Below are positions 22,394 to 32,900 of a stretch of DNA of 64,000 bases, piece after piece (position 1 is the first letter of the stretch; each line of letters starts with the position of its first letter). The position numbers and the translations under genes were made by a program. The stretch lies in NCBI RefSeq assembly GCF_024679245.1, contig NC_090173.1, positions 10,179,428 through 10,243,427 on the forward strand, read 5' to 3'. Source of the stretch: Pseudorasbora parva (taxonomy: Eukaryota; Chordata; Actinopteri; Cypriniformes; Gobionidae). A model generated the notes under the pieces. That model saw only the letters and a list, made by a program, of their open reading frames with translations, did not search any database and was not told where the DNA came from.

Positions 22394-23851
22394 ATGCCTC
22401 GCATTTCCTGCGGCTCTTGCAGAGCTCCTCTCCTTGGCGGCGACCGTCACGTCATCTGCGTGGCATGCCTTGGACGGGACCACGCGCAGCTCGCACTCTC
22501 TCAGGGCGGCTGCCCCGAGTGCGATGAGATGGCGCTGCAGACCCTTCGAGCTCGCCTCGCCACCTTCGACCAGGTCCCTCCTCCTGCCGCTGGGCCGTGC
22601 CGCAAGAAACGCCGCGACCAGAGGCTGCCGGAACGGTCTGGCGACTGCACGCCGGATGACTCCCTGCGTGCCTCGCCATCGCCGGTCACCTTCACCCAGG
22701 AGGAACAGCGTCCCTCTCATGCAGCGGCCTGTTCGGTTTCCTTCGGTGGCCCGTCGCCAGAGGATGATGAGGACAGCCTCTCCACAGCCGCTTCTGGTAG
22801 CGAGTGGTCAGCTTCTGTCTCGGAGCCCCCCGCTTCGACGCAGACCGCCACGAGCGCCAAATCTAACGTCGACACGGAACTCATCCGCTTGCTCTCCAGG
22901 GCCGTGGAAGACCTCGGGCTCGAGTGGTCCCAGCCCGATGAGCCAACGCGCAGCAGATTGGACGAGTGGTTCCTGGAAAGCCGCCGCCTCTCTTCTCCTC
23001 AGAAGCCCGCGCCTTTCTTCCCTGAGGTACACGACGAGCTTACGAAGTCGTGGAAGTCGCCCTACTCTGCTCGCGCCAGATCCGCCTTTTCCCCAGCGCT
23101 CTCCGTTGTCAACGGCGCTAAGGAAAAAGGCTATGAGTCTCTTCCACCCCTCGAGGAGGCTGTCGCCGCGCACCTCTGCCCGCCCTCCTCCTCCAGAGGA
23201 TGGCAGTCCAGGGCTCAGCACCCGTCCAAGCCCTGCCGCACCACTTCTGCTCTCGCTGGCCGGGCATATGCCTCCGCTGGCCAGGCTTCCGCGGCCCTTC
23301 ACACCATGGCTGTCCTTCAGGTGTTCCAGGCCAGACTTCTCCGCTCCTTGGATGAGTCTGTCCCCGACTCCGATGTTTTGAAGGACCTCCGCAGCGCGAC
23401 GGACTTGGCCCTTCGCGCCACTAAAGCCACTGCACAAGCCATCGGGAAAAATATGGCTAACCTGACGGTCTTAGAGAGGCACCTTTGGCTGAATTTGACC
23501 GAGATGAAGGACGCGGATAAAGCCTCCTTTTTGGATGCCCCCATCTCCACTACCGGTCTCTTCGGCCCGTCAGTCGTGGGTTTCGCGGAGCGTTTCACTG
23601 AAGCGCAAAAGGCTTCGCAGGCTATGAGGCATTTCCTGCCTAAGCGCTCCAGCTCGTCTTCAGGCCAGGGACGCTCTCGAGGTAGACCCCCGCCTTCTCA
23701 ACCCGCTAAGCCGGCAGAGCCACCTTCCCGGCCTCGCTCCTCTTCTGGACCGCGCCAACGTTCCCGCTCCGCGAACTGCAGCAGTCGGCCTGAACGCCGG
23801 GGACCTCGACCCAGGCTTGTGTTGAACCCCGAGCCTCCGAAGCCGTCCTAG
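22394..23851 (+). CDS. DIRS gag-like protein
   Basis: 485 codons from the first ATG. The frame is open upstream to about 22196 without an ATG. Near the start there is a zinc-ribbon-like set of cysteines (CGSC, CVAC, CPEC) with basic context. A Ser/Pro-rich acidic middle follows, and a basic Ser/Arg/Pro-rich C-terminal tail that could bind RNA. DIRS gag genes are poorly conserved, and the call rests mainly on position between the left repeat and RT. A start upstream of the ATG (non-AUG) cannot be excluded. Confidence 0.75.
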   Translation: MPRISCGSCRAPLLGGDRHVICVACLGRDHAQLALSQGGCPECDEMALQTLRARLATFDQVPPPAAGPCRKKRRDQRLPERSGDCTPDDSLRASPSPVTFTQEEQRPSHAAACSVSFGGPSPEDDEDSLSTAASGSEWSASVSEPPASTQTATSAKSNVDTELIRLLSRAVEDLGLEWSQPDEPTRSRLDEWFLESRRLSSPQKPAPFFPEVHDELTKSWKSPYSARARSAFSPALSVVNGAKEKGYESLPPLEEAVAAHLCPPSSSRGWQSRAQHPSKPCRTTSALAGRAYASAGQASAALHTMAVLQVFQARLLRSLDESVPDSDVLKDLRSATDLALRATKATAQAIGKNMANLTVLERHLWLNLTEMKDADKASFLDAPISTTGLFGPSVVGFAERFTEAQKASQAMRHFLPKRSSSSSGQGRSRGRPPPSQPAKPAEPPSRPRSSSGPRQRSRSANCSSRPERRGPRPRLVLNPEPPKPS

Positions 23852-23937
23852 CCGCAGGGATAAAAAGGAGATGGTCAGGTCTCGCCTCGGCCGGACCCCC
23901 ATCTCTCCCTCCCGGTCTCCCAGTTCCCTGCACCCAG

Positions 23938-26124
23938 GTGACTGCCGACCTCAGTTTAGCAGCCAACGAGCCCGTTGTCAAACGCACTCGCCTGCACACA
24001 AACGCCGTTATCACGGCGACCCAAATAAATCTCAAAAAGAGCTTTTTCTCTGTAGTAAATGTGCCCACACATCAGTCTGCACTCCTACACTCATTCACCC
24101 CTCCCACCCATGCTATAAATGTTCCGGCGCCCACTCCACAGTGCACGCCGCCACACATAAGCACTACCCCCTCTATGTCTCAAGCACAAAATGGCAGCGC
24201 CACCGAGTTCCCTCTAGTAGGCGACCCTTATCCGCGCCGGCTCCAGCCGCTATCGTGTCGGGCTCAGGCCTGGCAAGCCATGCCCGGGGTATCAAATTGG
24301 GTTATGAACATAGTAAAAAGGGGCTACTCGCTACAGTTCGTTCGCAGGCCCCCGCGCTTTCGCGCCGTGGTCGAGACCTCGGTGAGAAGCAGCGTCAGTC
24401 ACGTGCTTCGCACCGAGATTTTGAAACTGGTAGAGAAGGGAGCGGTGGAGCCCGTCCCCCCTTCCAAAAGCGAGTCGGGCTTCTACAGCCGATACTTTCT
24501 CGTTCCGAAGAAGGACGGAGAGCTCAGGCCCATCCTAGATCTAAGGCATTTGAACAAAGCTCTAATGACTCGCTCGTTCAAAATGCTAATGGTGAAACAG
24601 ATCCTCGCGCACATTCGCCCTGGGGACTGGTTTTTCACGATAGATCTGAAAGATGCGTACTTTCATGTGCAGGTAGCCCCCCACCACAGGCCATTCTTGA
24701 GATTCGCCTTCGAGGGGCAGGCTTATCAGTACACGGTCCTGCCATTCGGCTTATCCCTGGCGCCCCGCACGTTTACGAAATGTATGGACGCGGCATTAGC
24801 CCCGCTCAGGCTGAAAGGGATGCGGGTGCTCAACTACCTCGACGACTGGCTAGTGATAGCCCAGTCTCGAGCAGAACTACTAACACACAGATCCTGGCTC
24901 CTCAACCATTTAGACTGTTTGGGTCTCAGGATCAATATCGCCAAGAGCTCGATGTCACCCACTCAAAAGATATCTTTTCTGGGCATTGTTCTAGACTCGA
25001 GACTCATGAACGCGCGGCTAACGTCACAGCGCGCGCTATCCGTCCAGAACATGGCGACTTCATTCAAAGCCGGAACTCGCGTTCCCCTGAAACACTTTCA
25101 GAGAATGCTCGGCCTTATGGCCTCGGCATCGTCAGTGCTCAGGCTGGGACTGCTACACATGCGTCCCCTCCAGCGTTGGCTACGCGCCCGTGTCCCTCCT
25201 TATGCATGGAAATGGGGCCGTTTTCCCGTCAAAGTGAGCCACAGCGTTGTCAAAACTTTGGCTCCTTGGACGAGGACAGAGTGGTATCGGAGGGGCGTGC
25301 TTATGGGCACAGTTACGAAGTTGAAAGTGGTCTCGACAGATGCCTCCACTCGGGGGTGGGGAGCCCTGCACGAGGGCAAGCCGATCTCTGGCCTGTGGGC
25401 AGAAACAGAAAAGCGGCTGCACATAAACTGTCTAGAGATGAAAGCGGTCGCCTTATCGCTGAGAGCTTTCCTTCCACATATAAAGAACCACCACGTCTTG
25501 GTTCGTTCAGACAACATGTCGGTGGTAGCGTACATAAACCGCCAGGGTGGCCTGAGATCATATTCCCTTCACCGCATGGCGAAGCATCTCCTTTTATGGG
25601 CAGAGCACAACCTGAGCTCCCTGAGGGCGGCTCACGTGCCAGGTATTCTGAATGTGGGTCCGGATATGTTATCCAGGAGAACCATTCCCCCAGGGGAATG
25701 GTCTCTTCACCCGCAAACGGTTCTCTTAATTTGGAACACCTTCGGCAGAGCGAAAGTGGATCTCTTCGCCTCAGAAGACAACACTCACTGCCCAATATTT
25801 TTCTCCAAACGCAGGGATGCCCTGGCCCATGTCTGGCCCAGTCTCCCGCTGTATGCTTTCCCCCCGATCGCGATGCTACCACAAACCATCAAGAAAATCA
25901 GGGAGACAGCATCCGCGGTGCTTTTAATAGCCCCGCTCTGGAGGAACCGAACGTGGTTCTCCGATCTGATCCAGCTGTCAGACACAGCCCCATGGCCCAT
26001 TCCGCTGAGGAAAGACCTCCTCACGCAGGCGAAGGGGGGGATCTGGCATCCCAGTCCCGAACTATGGGCCCTCCACGTATGGCCCATCAACTGGTATCGG
26101 GAAACCTCTCTGACAGAGTTATGA
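23938..26124 (+). CDS. DIRS reverse transcriptase / RNase H
   Basis: 728 codons in the frame carrying RT motifs: 'LVPKKDGELRPILDLRHLNK', 'FTIDLKDAYFHV', 'LPFGLSLAPRTF', and catalytic YLDD at about 24836-24847. RNase H follows with 'VVSTDASTRGWGA' near 25329, then the Glu and Asp motifs ('NCLEMKAV', 'VRSDNMSVVAYINRQGG'). The C-terminal ~150 residues ('VDLFASEDNTHCPIFFS') are the conserved tail of DIRS pol, where some members have a methyltransferase-like domain. The TGA stop at 26122-26124 overlaps the ATG of the recombinase gene. The listed start is the first codon of the open frame; the true start may be downstream. Confidence 0.88.
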   Translation: MTADLSLAANEPVVKRTRLHTNAVITATQINLKKSFFSVVNVPTHQSALLHSFTPPTHAINVPAPTPQCTPPHISTTPSMSQAQNGSATEFPLVGDPYPRRLQPLSCRAQAWQAMPGVSNWVMNIVKRGYSLQFVRRPPRFRAVVETSVRSSVSHVLRTEILKLVEKGAVEPVPPSKSESGFYSRYFLVPKKDGELRPILDLRHLNKALMTRSFKMLMVKQILAHIRPGDWFFTIDLKDAYFHVQVAPHHRPFLRFAFEGQAYQYTVLPFGLSLAPRTFTKCMDAALAPLRLKGMRVLNYLDDWLVIAQSRAELLTHRSWLLNHLDCLGLRINIAKSSMSPTQKISFLGIVLDSRLMNARLTSQRALSVQNMATSFKAGTRVPLKHFQRMLGLMASASSVLRLGLLHMRPLQRWLRARVPPYAWKWGRFPVKVSHSVVKTLAPWTRTEWYRRGVLMGTVTKLKVVSTDASTRGWGALHEGKPISGLWAETEKRLHINCLEMKAVALSLRAFLPHIKNHHVLVRSDNMSVVAYINRQGGLRSYSLHRMAKHLLLWAEHNLSSLRAAHVPGILNVGPDMLSRRTIPPGEWSLHPQTVLLIWNTFGRAKVDLFASEDNTHCPIFFSKRRDALAHVWPSLPLYAFPPIAMLPQTIKKIRETASAVLLIAPLWRNRTWFSDLIQLSDTAPWPIPLRKDLLTQAKGGIWHPSPELWALHVWPINWYRETSLTEL

Positions 26125-27092
26125 ACACTATAGCGGAAGCTAGAGCCCCCTCGACGAGGCGGCTCTATACTCTGAAGTGGTCAGTGTTTTCTAACTGGTG
26201 TGCCGTCCGAAATATCGACGCACGCTCATGCGAAACAACAGAAGTGCTCGCTTTTCTCCAAGAGCTACTGGACGCGGGTCGTTCCCCCTCCACGCTCAAA
26301 GTTTATGTCGCCGCCATAGCAGATAACCACGCTCAGGTCGCGGGACACTCACTAGGGAAAAGTGAGCTCATTGTACGTTTTCTTAAAGGGGCCAGGAGAT
26401 TGAACCCCCCTCGCCCCCCTTCGGTCCCTATTTGGGACCTCGCGGTGGTTCTAGACGCTATGAAGGGTCCCCCCTTCGAGCCTCTCCAGACCGCGACCAT
26501 AAAGCTTTTATCACTCAAAACTGCGTTTCTGCTGGCTCTGGCCTCGGTTAAACGTGTGAGTGACTTACACGCACTCTCAGTGAGTCCGTCCTGTCTCGAG
26601 TTCGGGCCCAACAACTCCAAAGTTGTTCTTAAACCGAGACATGGTTTTATACCCAAAGTGCTTTCTACCCCTTTTAGAGCACAGGTTATTACTCTGCTTC
26701 CTTTACCCGCATCTCAGGGTGAACAGGACGCGAATCTACTCTGCCCGGTCAGAGCTTTGAGACTGTATCTGGAGCGCTCCTCCCCCTTCAGGCAGTCGGA
26801 CCAGCTGTTTGTCTGCTTCGGCGGCCGCACTAAAGGTTGTGCTGTCACGAAGCAAAGACTCTCACACTGGATAGTGGACGCTATCTCGCTGGCATATGAG
26901 TCTAAAAACCTGACTTGCCCTATAGGCGTTAAAGCCCACTCCACTAGAGGCATGGCCTCATCTTGGGCTTGGTCGTGTGGCATTTCTTTGGAAGATATCT
27001 GTGCGCCGGCAGGCTGGGCCTCTCCGTCCACTTTTATCAGATTCTATAAATTGGAGGTTCCAGCTCTACAAGCAGGGCTTCTCTCCATCTAG
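26121..27092 (+). CDS. DIRS tyrosine recombinase
   Basis: 323 codons. Cuts and joins the circular DNA intermediate into the target, replacing a DDE integrase. An N-terminal SAM-like region ('STRRLYTLKWSVFSNWC') is followed by the catalytic domain with Arg in 'VKRVSDLHALS', the HxxR pair in 'KAHSTRGMASSW', and the nucleophile Tyr in 'STFIRFYKLEVP'. The ATG at 26121 overlaps the RT stop in the form ATGA, suggesting termination-reinitiation. The same frame is open for 750 further codons upstream, through the whole RT gene, so a fusion by another start or by frameshifting is possible. Confidence 0.9.
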   Translation: MNTIAEARAPSTRRLYTLKWSVFSNWCAVRNIDARSCETTEVLAFLQELLDAGRSPSTLKVYVAAIADNHAQVAGHSLGKSELIVRFLKGARRLNPPRPPSVPIWDLAVVLDAMKGPPFEPLQTATIKLLSLKTAFLLALASVKRVSDLHALSVSPSCLEFGPNNSKVVLKPRHGFIPKVLSTPFRAQVITLLPLPASQGEQDANLLCPVRALRLYLERSSPFRQSDQLFVCFGGRTKGCAVTKQRLSHWIVDAISLAYESKNLTCPIGVKAHSTRGMASSWAWSCGISLEDICAPAGWASPSTFIRFYKLEVPALQAGLLSI

Positions 27093-27327
27093 GCTCTATC
27101 TTGACCCTGGTAAACAGATTGCCTTTAGTTTTGGCCTGTACACATCAGTCCTTAAGCACTTTTCATTTATCATAAGATCCGACTATGTCCGATCAGCCGT
27201 TCAAACGAACCGACTCTTCCGGTTCTTCATCCCCCCTTATAGCCGCCTCTTCGGTGTCTCGGGGGTTATTTACATGTGCTTTGGGCATACTGGGTCAGTC
27301 AGCACTCACGGCGCTTTACATTGTGTT

Positions 27328-27420
27328 CCCATACGTAATACGAGGAACCTCTCTCGAAAGGGAACGTACTCGGTTACTTTCGTAACCTCGGATCCCTGAG
27401 AGAGAGGAACGAGTATTACG
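27328..27420 (+). repeat. DIRS internal complementary region
   Basis: Complementary to the two outer ends of the element joined head to tail: 27328-27365 pairs with the left end, 27366-27420 with the right end. In DIRS replication models it templates completion of the termini and the circle junction. Confidence 0.9.
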
Positions 27421-27471
27421 TTCCGTGCCGTGTTTATGCTTCTCAGGTATCGCTTCAGTCGATCTAAAAAC

Positions 27472-27790
27472 CTGACACCTATGGCGAAATCAGGGCTTTA
27501 TATAGCCTCCTGTATGCAAATATAAGCACCTTTTTTTCGGCGGGCTTCTGGAACGCCCCCCATTGGCTCGTTCCTCTCAGCCGCCTCACCATAGGTTCAT
27601 GCAGTTGCCGTGGCCCGGCCAATCAGAGCGCTCCTCGCGCTGAGCTATGGCCGTTCAGCGGCACTGCGCTTTACATGGATACCTTTATTAAAGTTTTGCT
27701 TCATATTCTCGAGAAAAGGAGTTTTTCCCATACGTAATACTCGTTCCTCTCTCTCAGGGAACCGAGGTTACGAAAGTAACCGAGTACGTT
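27472..27790 (-). repeat. DIRS right inverted terminal repeat
   Basis: Inverted match to 21911-22202, followed by the extra outer sequence that ends 'ccgagtacgtt'. Confidence 0.9.
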
Positions 27791-29719
27791 TTCACTCATC
27801 ATATTTAACTCAAAAGAACATATAAAATAAACAATAACCAGAGATAAGAACAAAGGTAAACTAAAACAATTATAAAAAGAATAAAGAGATAAGATAGGGT
27901 GCAATCAGTCGGACATACAGTGCTCAGAGCTCATTCAGTAAATGCACAGCTGAACAGATGTTTTGAGTCTGGATTTGAATGTGGCTACTGTTGGAGCACA
28001 TCTGATCTGTTCAGGAAGCTGGTTCCAACTGCGGCTGGCATAATAGCTAAAAGCAGACTCTCCTTGCTTTGAGTGAACTCTTGGTATTTCTAACTGACTT
28101 GATCCTGCTGATCTGAGTGATCTGTTGGGTTTGTATTTAATCAGCATATCTGCAATGTATTGAGGTCCTAGCTCATTTAGTGATTTATAAACAAGTAATA
28201 GTACTTTAAAATCGATTCTAAATGTAACTGGAATCCAGTGTAAAGACCTGAGGACTGGTGTGATATGGTCATATTTTCTGGTTTTGCTCACAATCCTGGC
28301 AGCAGCGTTCTGTATGAGCTGCAGCTGTCTAATGGTCTTTTTAGGAAGGCCAGTGAGAAGGCCGTTACAATAGTCCACCCTACTGGTGATGAAAGCATGA
28401 ACGAGTTTCTCTAAGTCTTGCCTGGAGACAAAACATCTAATCCTTGCAATATTTTTCAGATGATAGTATGCTCATTTAGTTATTGCTTTGACATGACTAC
28501 TGAAACTCAGGTCTGACTCTAAAATCACTCCAAGATTCCTGACTTGATTTTTTGTTATCAGGCCTTTAGACTCAAGATATGCGTTCACCTTGAGAATTTC
28601 ATCTTTGTTTCCAAATTTAGTGATTTCGGTTTTATCTTTGTTTAACTGAAGATAGTTTCGGCACATCCAGTTGTTAACTTCATCAATGCATTTGCACAGG
28701 GAGTCAATGGGGCTGTAGTCATTAGGTGATAGTGCTAAGTAGAGCTGGGTGTCGTCAGCATAGCTGTGGTAAGCGATATTGTTCTTTTTCATTATTTGGC
28801 TCAGTGGCAGCATATACAGGTTAAACAGGAGTGGTGCAAGAATGGACCCTTGTGGGACTCCGCATGTCATGGACGTCCACTCAGACTTATGGTCACCTAT
28901 ACTCACATAATAACCTCTCCCTTCTAAGTATGACCTGAACCATTTGAGGACCATTCCAGAAAGCCCAACCCAGTTTTCCAGCCTGTCTAGAAGTATGGTG
29001 CGGTCAACAGTGTCGAATGCAGCACTGAGATCCAGTTGTACCAGAATTGATGTTTTGCCTGTATCAGTGTTTAAGCGAATATAATTTATAATCTTTATGA
29101 GCGCTGTCTCTGTACTGTGATGTGGACGGAAACCAGATTGGAAATTGTCAAAATATCCATTTGAGCGTAAGAATTTGTTCAACTGGTTGAAAACAACTTT
29201 TTCAATGATTTTGCCTATGAAGGGGAGATTTGAGATTGGTCTGTAGTAGCTCAGTATGGAGTTATCCAGATTTCTCTTTTTCAGAAGAGGCTTAACTATT
29301 GCAGTTTTAAGGGCGGTTGGAAAAGTCCCATAGAGAAGTGAGGAGTTTATCACTTCTAGGAGATCTGCTTCTAAACAGTTAAACACACTTTTGAAGAAAG
29401 AAGTGGGGAGTGTGTCTAGGGCACAGTTTGATGTTTTAAGATGCTGTACTGTGTCTTCTAAAATTTTGCAGTCAATAGCATCGAAATCTGACATGGTAAT
29501 TTTCCGAGGGTTTGGTATGATCTGACTGACCCCAGAGCAACTAGAGGATGTGCTGATCGCCTTTCTGATATTTTTGATTTTCTCAGAGAAGTAGGAAGCA
29601 AACTCACTGCATTTACTGTCTGAGAGCATTTCACTAGGAGTCTGACTCGGGGGGGTTGTTAGTCTCTCGACAGTAGCAAAAAGAGTGCGCGTGTTGTTTC
29701 TGTTTCTGTTTCTGTTTAT
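27791..29719 (-). mobile_element. L2-like LINE-C, RT and 3' UTR segment
   Basis: The middle part of a minus-strand LINE split by two younger insertions, the DIRS element on its left and an L1 on its right. It joins precisely to 35181 across the L1: the peptide 'NIINRN' before the L1 continues with 'NNTRTL' after it. Confidence 0.85.
27935..29629 (-). pseudogene. LINE-C reverse transcriptase, one nonsense codon
   Basis: RT with 'YYRPISNLPFIGKIIEKVVF', '[11 protein letters not shown]', 'GVPQGSILAPLLF' and catalytic YADD ('[11 protein letters not shown]'). The frame stops once, at TGA 28472-28474, where the surrounding peptide suggests a Ser codon. It then continues in frame to 27935 with the usual C-terminal region ('VDYCNGLLTGLPKKTIRQLQ', 'SLHWIPVTFRI'). 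The 3' UTR follows leftward. Otherwise well preserved, so the insertion is of moderate age. Confidence 0.8.
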
Positions 29720-29948
29720 TTTTTTTATTTTTTTTTATTATTATTATTTTATTTTTTATTTTATTTTTTTATTAATTAAGGCATGCAAACATATACCAAT
29801 CCACCCACCCTCCCAACTTAACCCAGCGGTCTCTGTACAATGGGGTACATAATGCATGGAGATATTAACAGAAAAACAAAGCCACAGGATTTATTAAAGT
29901 ATTAATGAGTCCTGATCATTACTTTGTGCAATATACTTGGATATCTTT

Positions 29949-32900
29949 TCAGCAGCTATAGTCCAAATCTTTAATGTAGAGATTTTTGCCAAGTTCACAC
30001 GGGCCGTGGATAATTCCAACATTATAATGTCCTGAAGCTGAAACAACCACTTGTATACATCCAGGGAGTGAGGTGGAAGCCAGTGTTGTGCTAGCAGTTT
30101 TTTTCGCAGATGTTAAACCGGCTTGCCAGATAATTTTTTGCAGTTCAGAGAAATTCAACTGAGAGTCGTCATTCAGTAATAATACAGAGGGGCTTATCGG
30201 TATAGGACATTGAAGAATTTTTGACAGAGTAGCGCATACCTCCTTCCAAAAATGTTGAACTTTTTTACATTCCCACACCATGTGGAAAAAGGATCCAAGT
30301 TGTTGGTCAGAGCACTTATCACAGAAGGGGTTAAAAGTGGAGTCAATACGATATCTTTTGAGTGGGGTCCAGTAAGTTCTGTGACAGAAGTTATAATGGA
30401 TCATTTGGTGATTGGGATTTCTAGATGAAGTAAAAATGTTCTGCCACACTCTTTCCCATTCCATAATACCTTCCTCTTGTCCACAGTCTCTTTCCCATGT
30501 ATGTTATATAGCTAAACTATTTGCTGTAGCCTCTAAAGCCTTCTTGTACATCCATGAAGTAAAGTGATTAGAAGAGGACAAGTCAAACCAAGCGATGATT
30601 GGATGTTTGGGAAGCCTTTCCCCCCAGGGTACCCCATATGCCTTCAAGGCTGACCTTAAGCGGAAATATAGAAACAGAGAAGAGGGTTCTGTTCCATACC
30701 GCTCACACAGTTCTTGAAAGCTTAATATGCATTTAGGACCTGAAATATCTTTCAGTGTATAAATGCCCTTCTGCATCCAGTCTCTGGAGAAAAATGGTGC
30801 ACCTCCTGAATGAATGTTATTATTATACCAAATGGGAGTGTAGTTGTGCCAATTATGTGAATATTTAATACTTTTTTCCATCAGTTTAAAATTGACTATC
30901 GTGTTGGAGATGATCGGACCGAACGTTTGTATACATTGTTTGTTATTTAGCCCAGAGAACAGTATATCTTGTAACCTAAATTTGCCCGCTAGGCTCTCTT
31001 CTATCTCTCGCCAAGAAACCCTAGAGAGCGGGTTAAGCCAAACCTTAATGCATTTTATTTGAAAGGCCCTATGATATAATTCAAAATTCGGAAGCGCTAA
31101 TCCCCCACTATGTTTCCCACGCTGCAGTGTTTCAAATTTTAATCTGGGTTGTTTACCGTTCCAAATAAATTTACAACTTGTGGAATTGAGTTTGTGCCAA
31201 AAGTTTTTAGGGGCAGGCAGCGGAATCATAGAGCTAAGAAAATTGACTCGCGGTAACACATTCATTTTAACACACGCTATTCTGGCGTGTAACGATAGTG
31301 GCATCGAGGTCCATTTTCTGAGATCTTGTTCAACCCTGGCTTGGATTTGTAGATAGTTGGCATCAGGTATAACATGGAGGGATGAATGAACAACAATGCC
31401 TAAGTAACTGATTGAATTTTGTACAGGAATATTACAAGGCAGTTTAACTTTCTTAGCCATACTATTAAGTGGGAGCAAAGAGGATTTACCCCAATTGATT
31501 TTGTACCCGGAGAGCGTACTAAACTTTCCAAATGCCTTCAGTATCTGGGGGAATGAAACTTGGAGATCTGAAATAAACAATAAAATATCATCCGCATTGA
31601 GCGATATGTGTTGTTTGTAAGAATTAACTGAAATTGAACAGACATTTTCCTGTCTTATCAGTTGGGCTAGGGGCTCGAGTGACAGTGCAAACAGCATTGG
31701 GGATAGAGGACATCCCTGTCTTGTGCCTCTTTGTAAGTTAAAAGGTAGAGAGTGCAGCCCATTAGTTATAACAGAAGCTGTGGGGTTTTTATATAAGACC
31801 TTTATCATATTCACAAAGCCTTTGCCAAAGCCATATACATCCAAAACAGACCAGAGGTAATCCCACTCCAGCCTATCAAACGCCTTCTCCGCGTCCAAAG
31901 AAAGAACTGCAGCTGGAGTGGGAGAAGCCCTGGATTCATGTATGACATGCAGTAGTCTCCGAATATTATCAGCTGCTAATCGACCTGGCATGAACCCTGT
32001 CTGGTCCGGATGTACTAATTTATTAATATACTGCTGCAATCGTAGGGCCATAATTCTGGCATGCATTTTTATATCTGTGTTTAACTAACTAATTGGTCTA
32101 TAATTTGCACAGTCTGTATGATCCTTCCCTTTTTTGGGTATCAACGATATAAGTGCTGTATTCATCTGTGGGTGAAAAGCACCAACCTCTACTGCCGCGT
32201 GGATGGCTGTCAGGAAAACAGGACCGAGTAAATCAAAATATTTAAGAAATAACTCTGCCGGGATCCCGTCTAATCCTGGCGCTTTGCCTTTCTTAGCACC
32301 TTGTAATGCCCTTTTCAGTTCCTTCTGAGTAACTGGTTGTTCTAAAAGTTCAGCTTCTTAATGACTAAGACGAGGTAAAATAAGAGATTGCAAAAACGTA
32401 GTACTGCTAGGACTTGTGGGATTGAGTTCGGAAGTATAAAGTTTAGAAAAGAAGTCGGAAAATACAAAATTAATCTCTTTGCTGTTCCTTACTAGTCCTT
32501 TAGATGGGTGCTTAATTATATCAATGTAGGCTTTCGCTTGACTTTGCTTCAGTCTTAGGGCTAAAAGTTTACTAGGTCTAGCACCACTGAAGTAATAGGA
32601 CTGTCTGGTTCTGTGGATTACAAATTCGGCTTTCCTTCTCAGAAGGTCATTCAGTTCTGTCTTAAGGATCTGAAGCGTCTTAAATAGCGGGTGAGAGTAT
32701 GAAGATTTAAGCAACAGTTCAGTTGATTGACATTCTTTTTCTAAGTGGTCAATTCTCTGATTATGTATGTTTTTTAAATTAGTGGCAAAGGCTATGGAGA
32801 AATCTTTGATAAAACCTTTTGTGGCTTCCCAGACAAATATAGGGTCTTCAACTGAACCAATATTAAATGAGAGGAATTCAGACAGGCCGGCTTTGAAATC

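Larger units (their letters stand above)
21911..27790 (+). mobile_element. DIRS-type tyrosine-recombinase retrotransposon, complete structure
   Basis: A 5.9-kb plus-strand element with the DIRS hallmarks: inverted terminal repeats (21941-22202 and 27472-27737), a 93-bp internal complementary region (27328-27420), and genes in the order gag, RT/RNase H, tyrosine recombinase. The left 38 bp of the internal region are the exact complement of 21911-21948. The right 55 bp complement the right end (27733-27787) with one mismatch. Both termini carry GTT, as expected when a circular intermediate inserts by recombinase without a target duplication. All three genes are open, so it may be young. Confidence 0.93.

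Noticed and set aside
22434..23381. Second-frame ORFs over the DIRS gag gene
   Set aside because: Shadows in GC-rich coding DNA; no motifs.
23871..26120. N-terminal 750 codons of the long recombinase frame as a real protein
   Set aside because: No recognisable domain and fully overlapped by the RT frame. The recombinase proper is better started at 26121.
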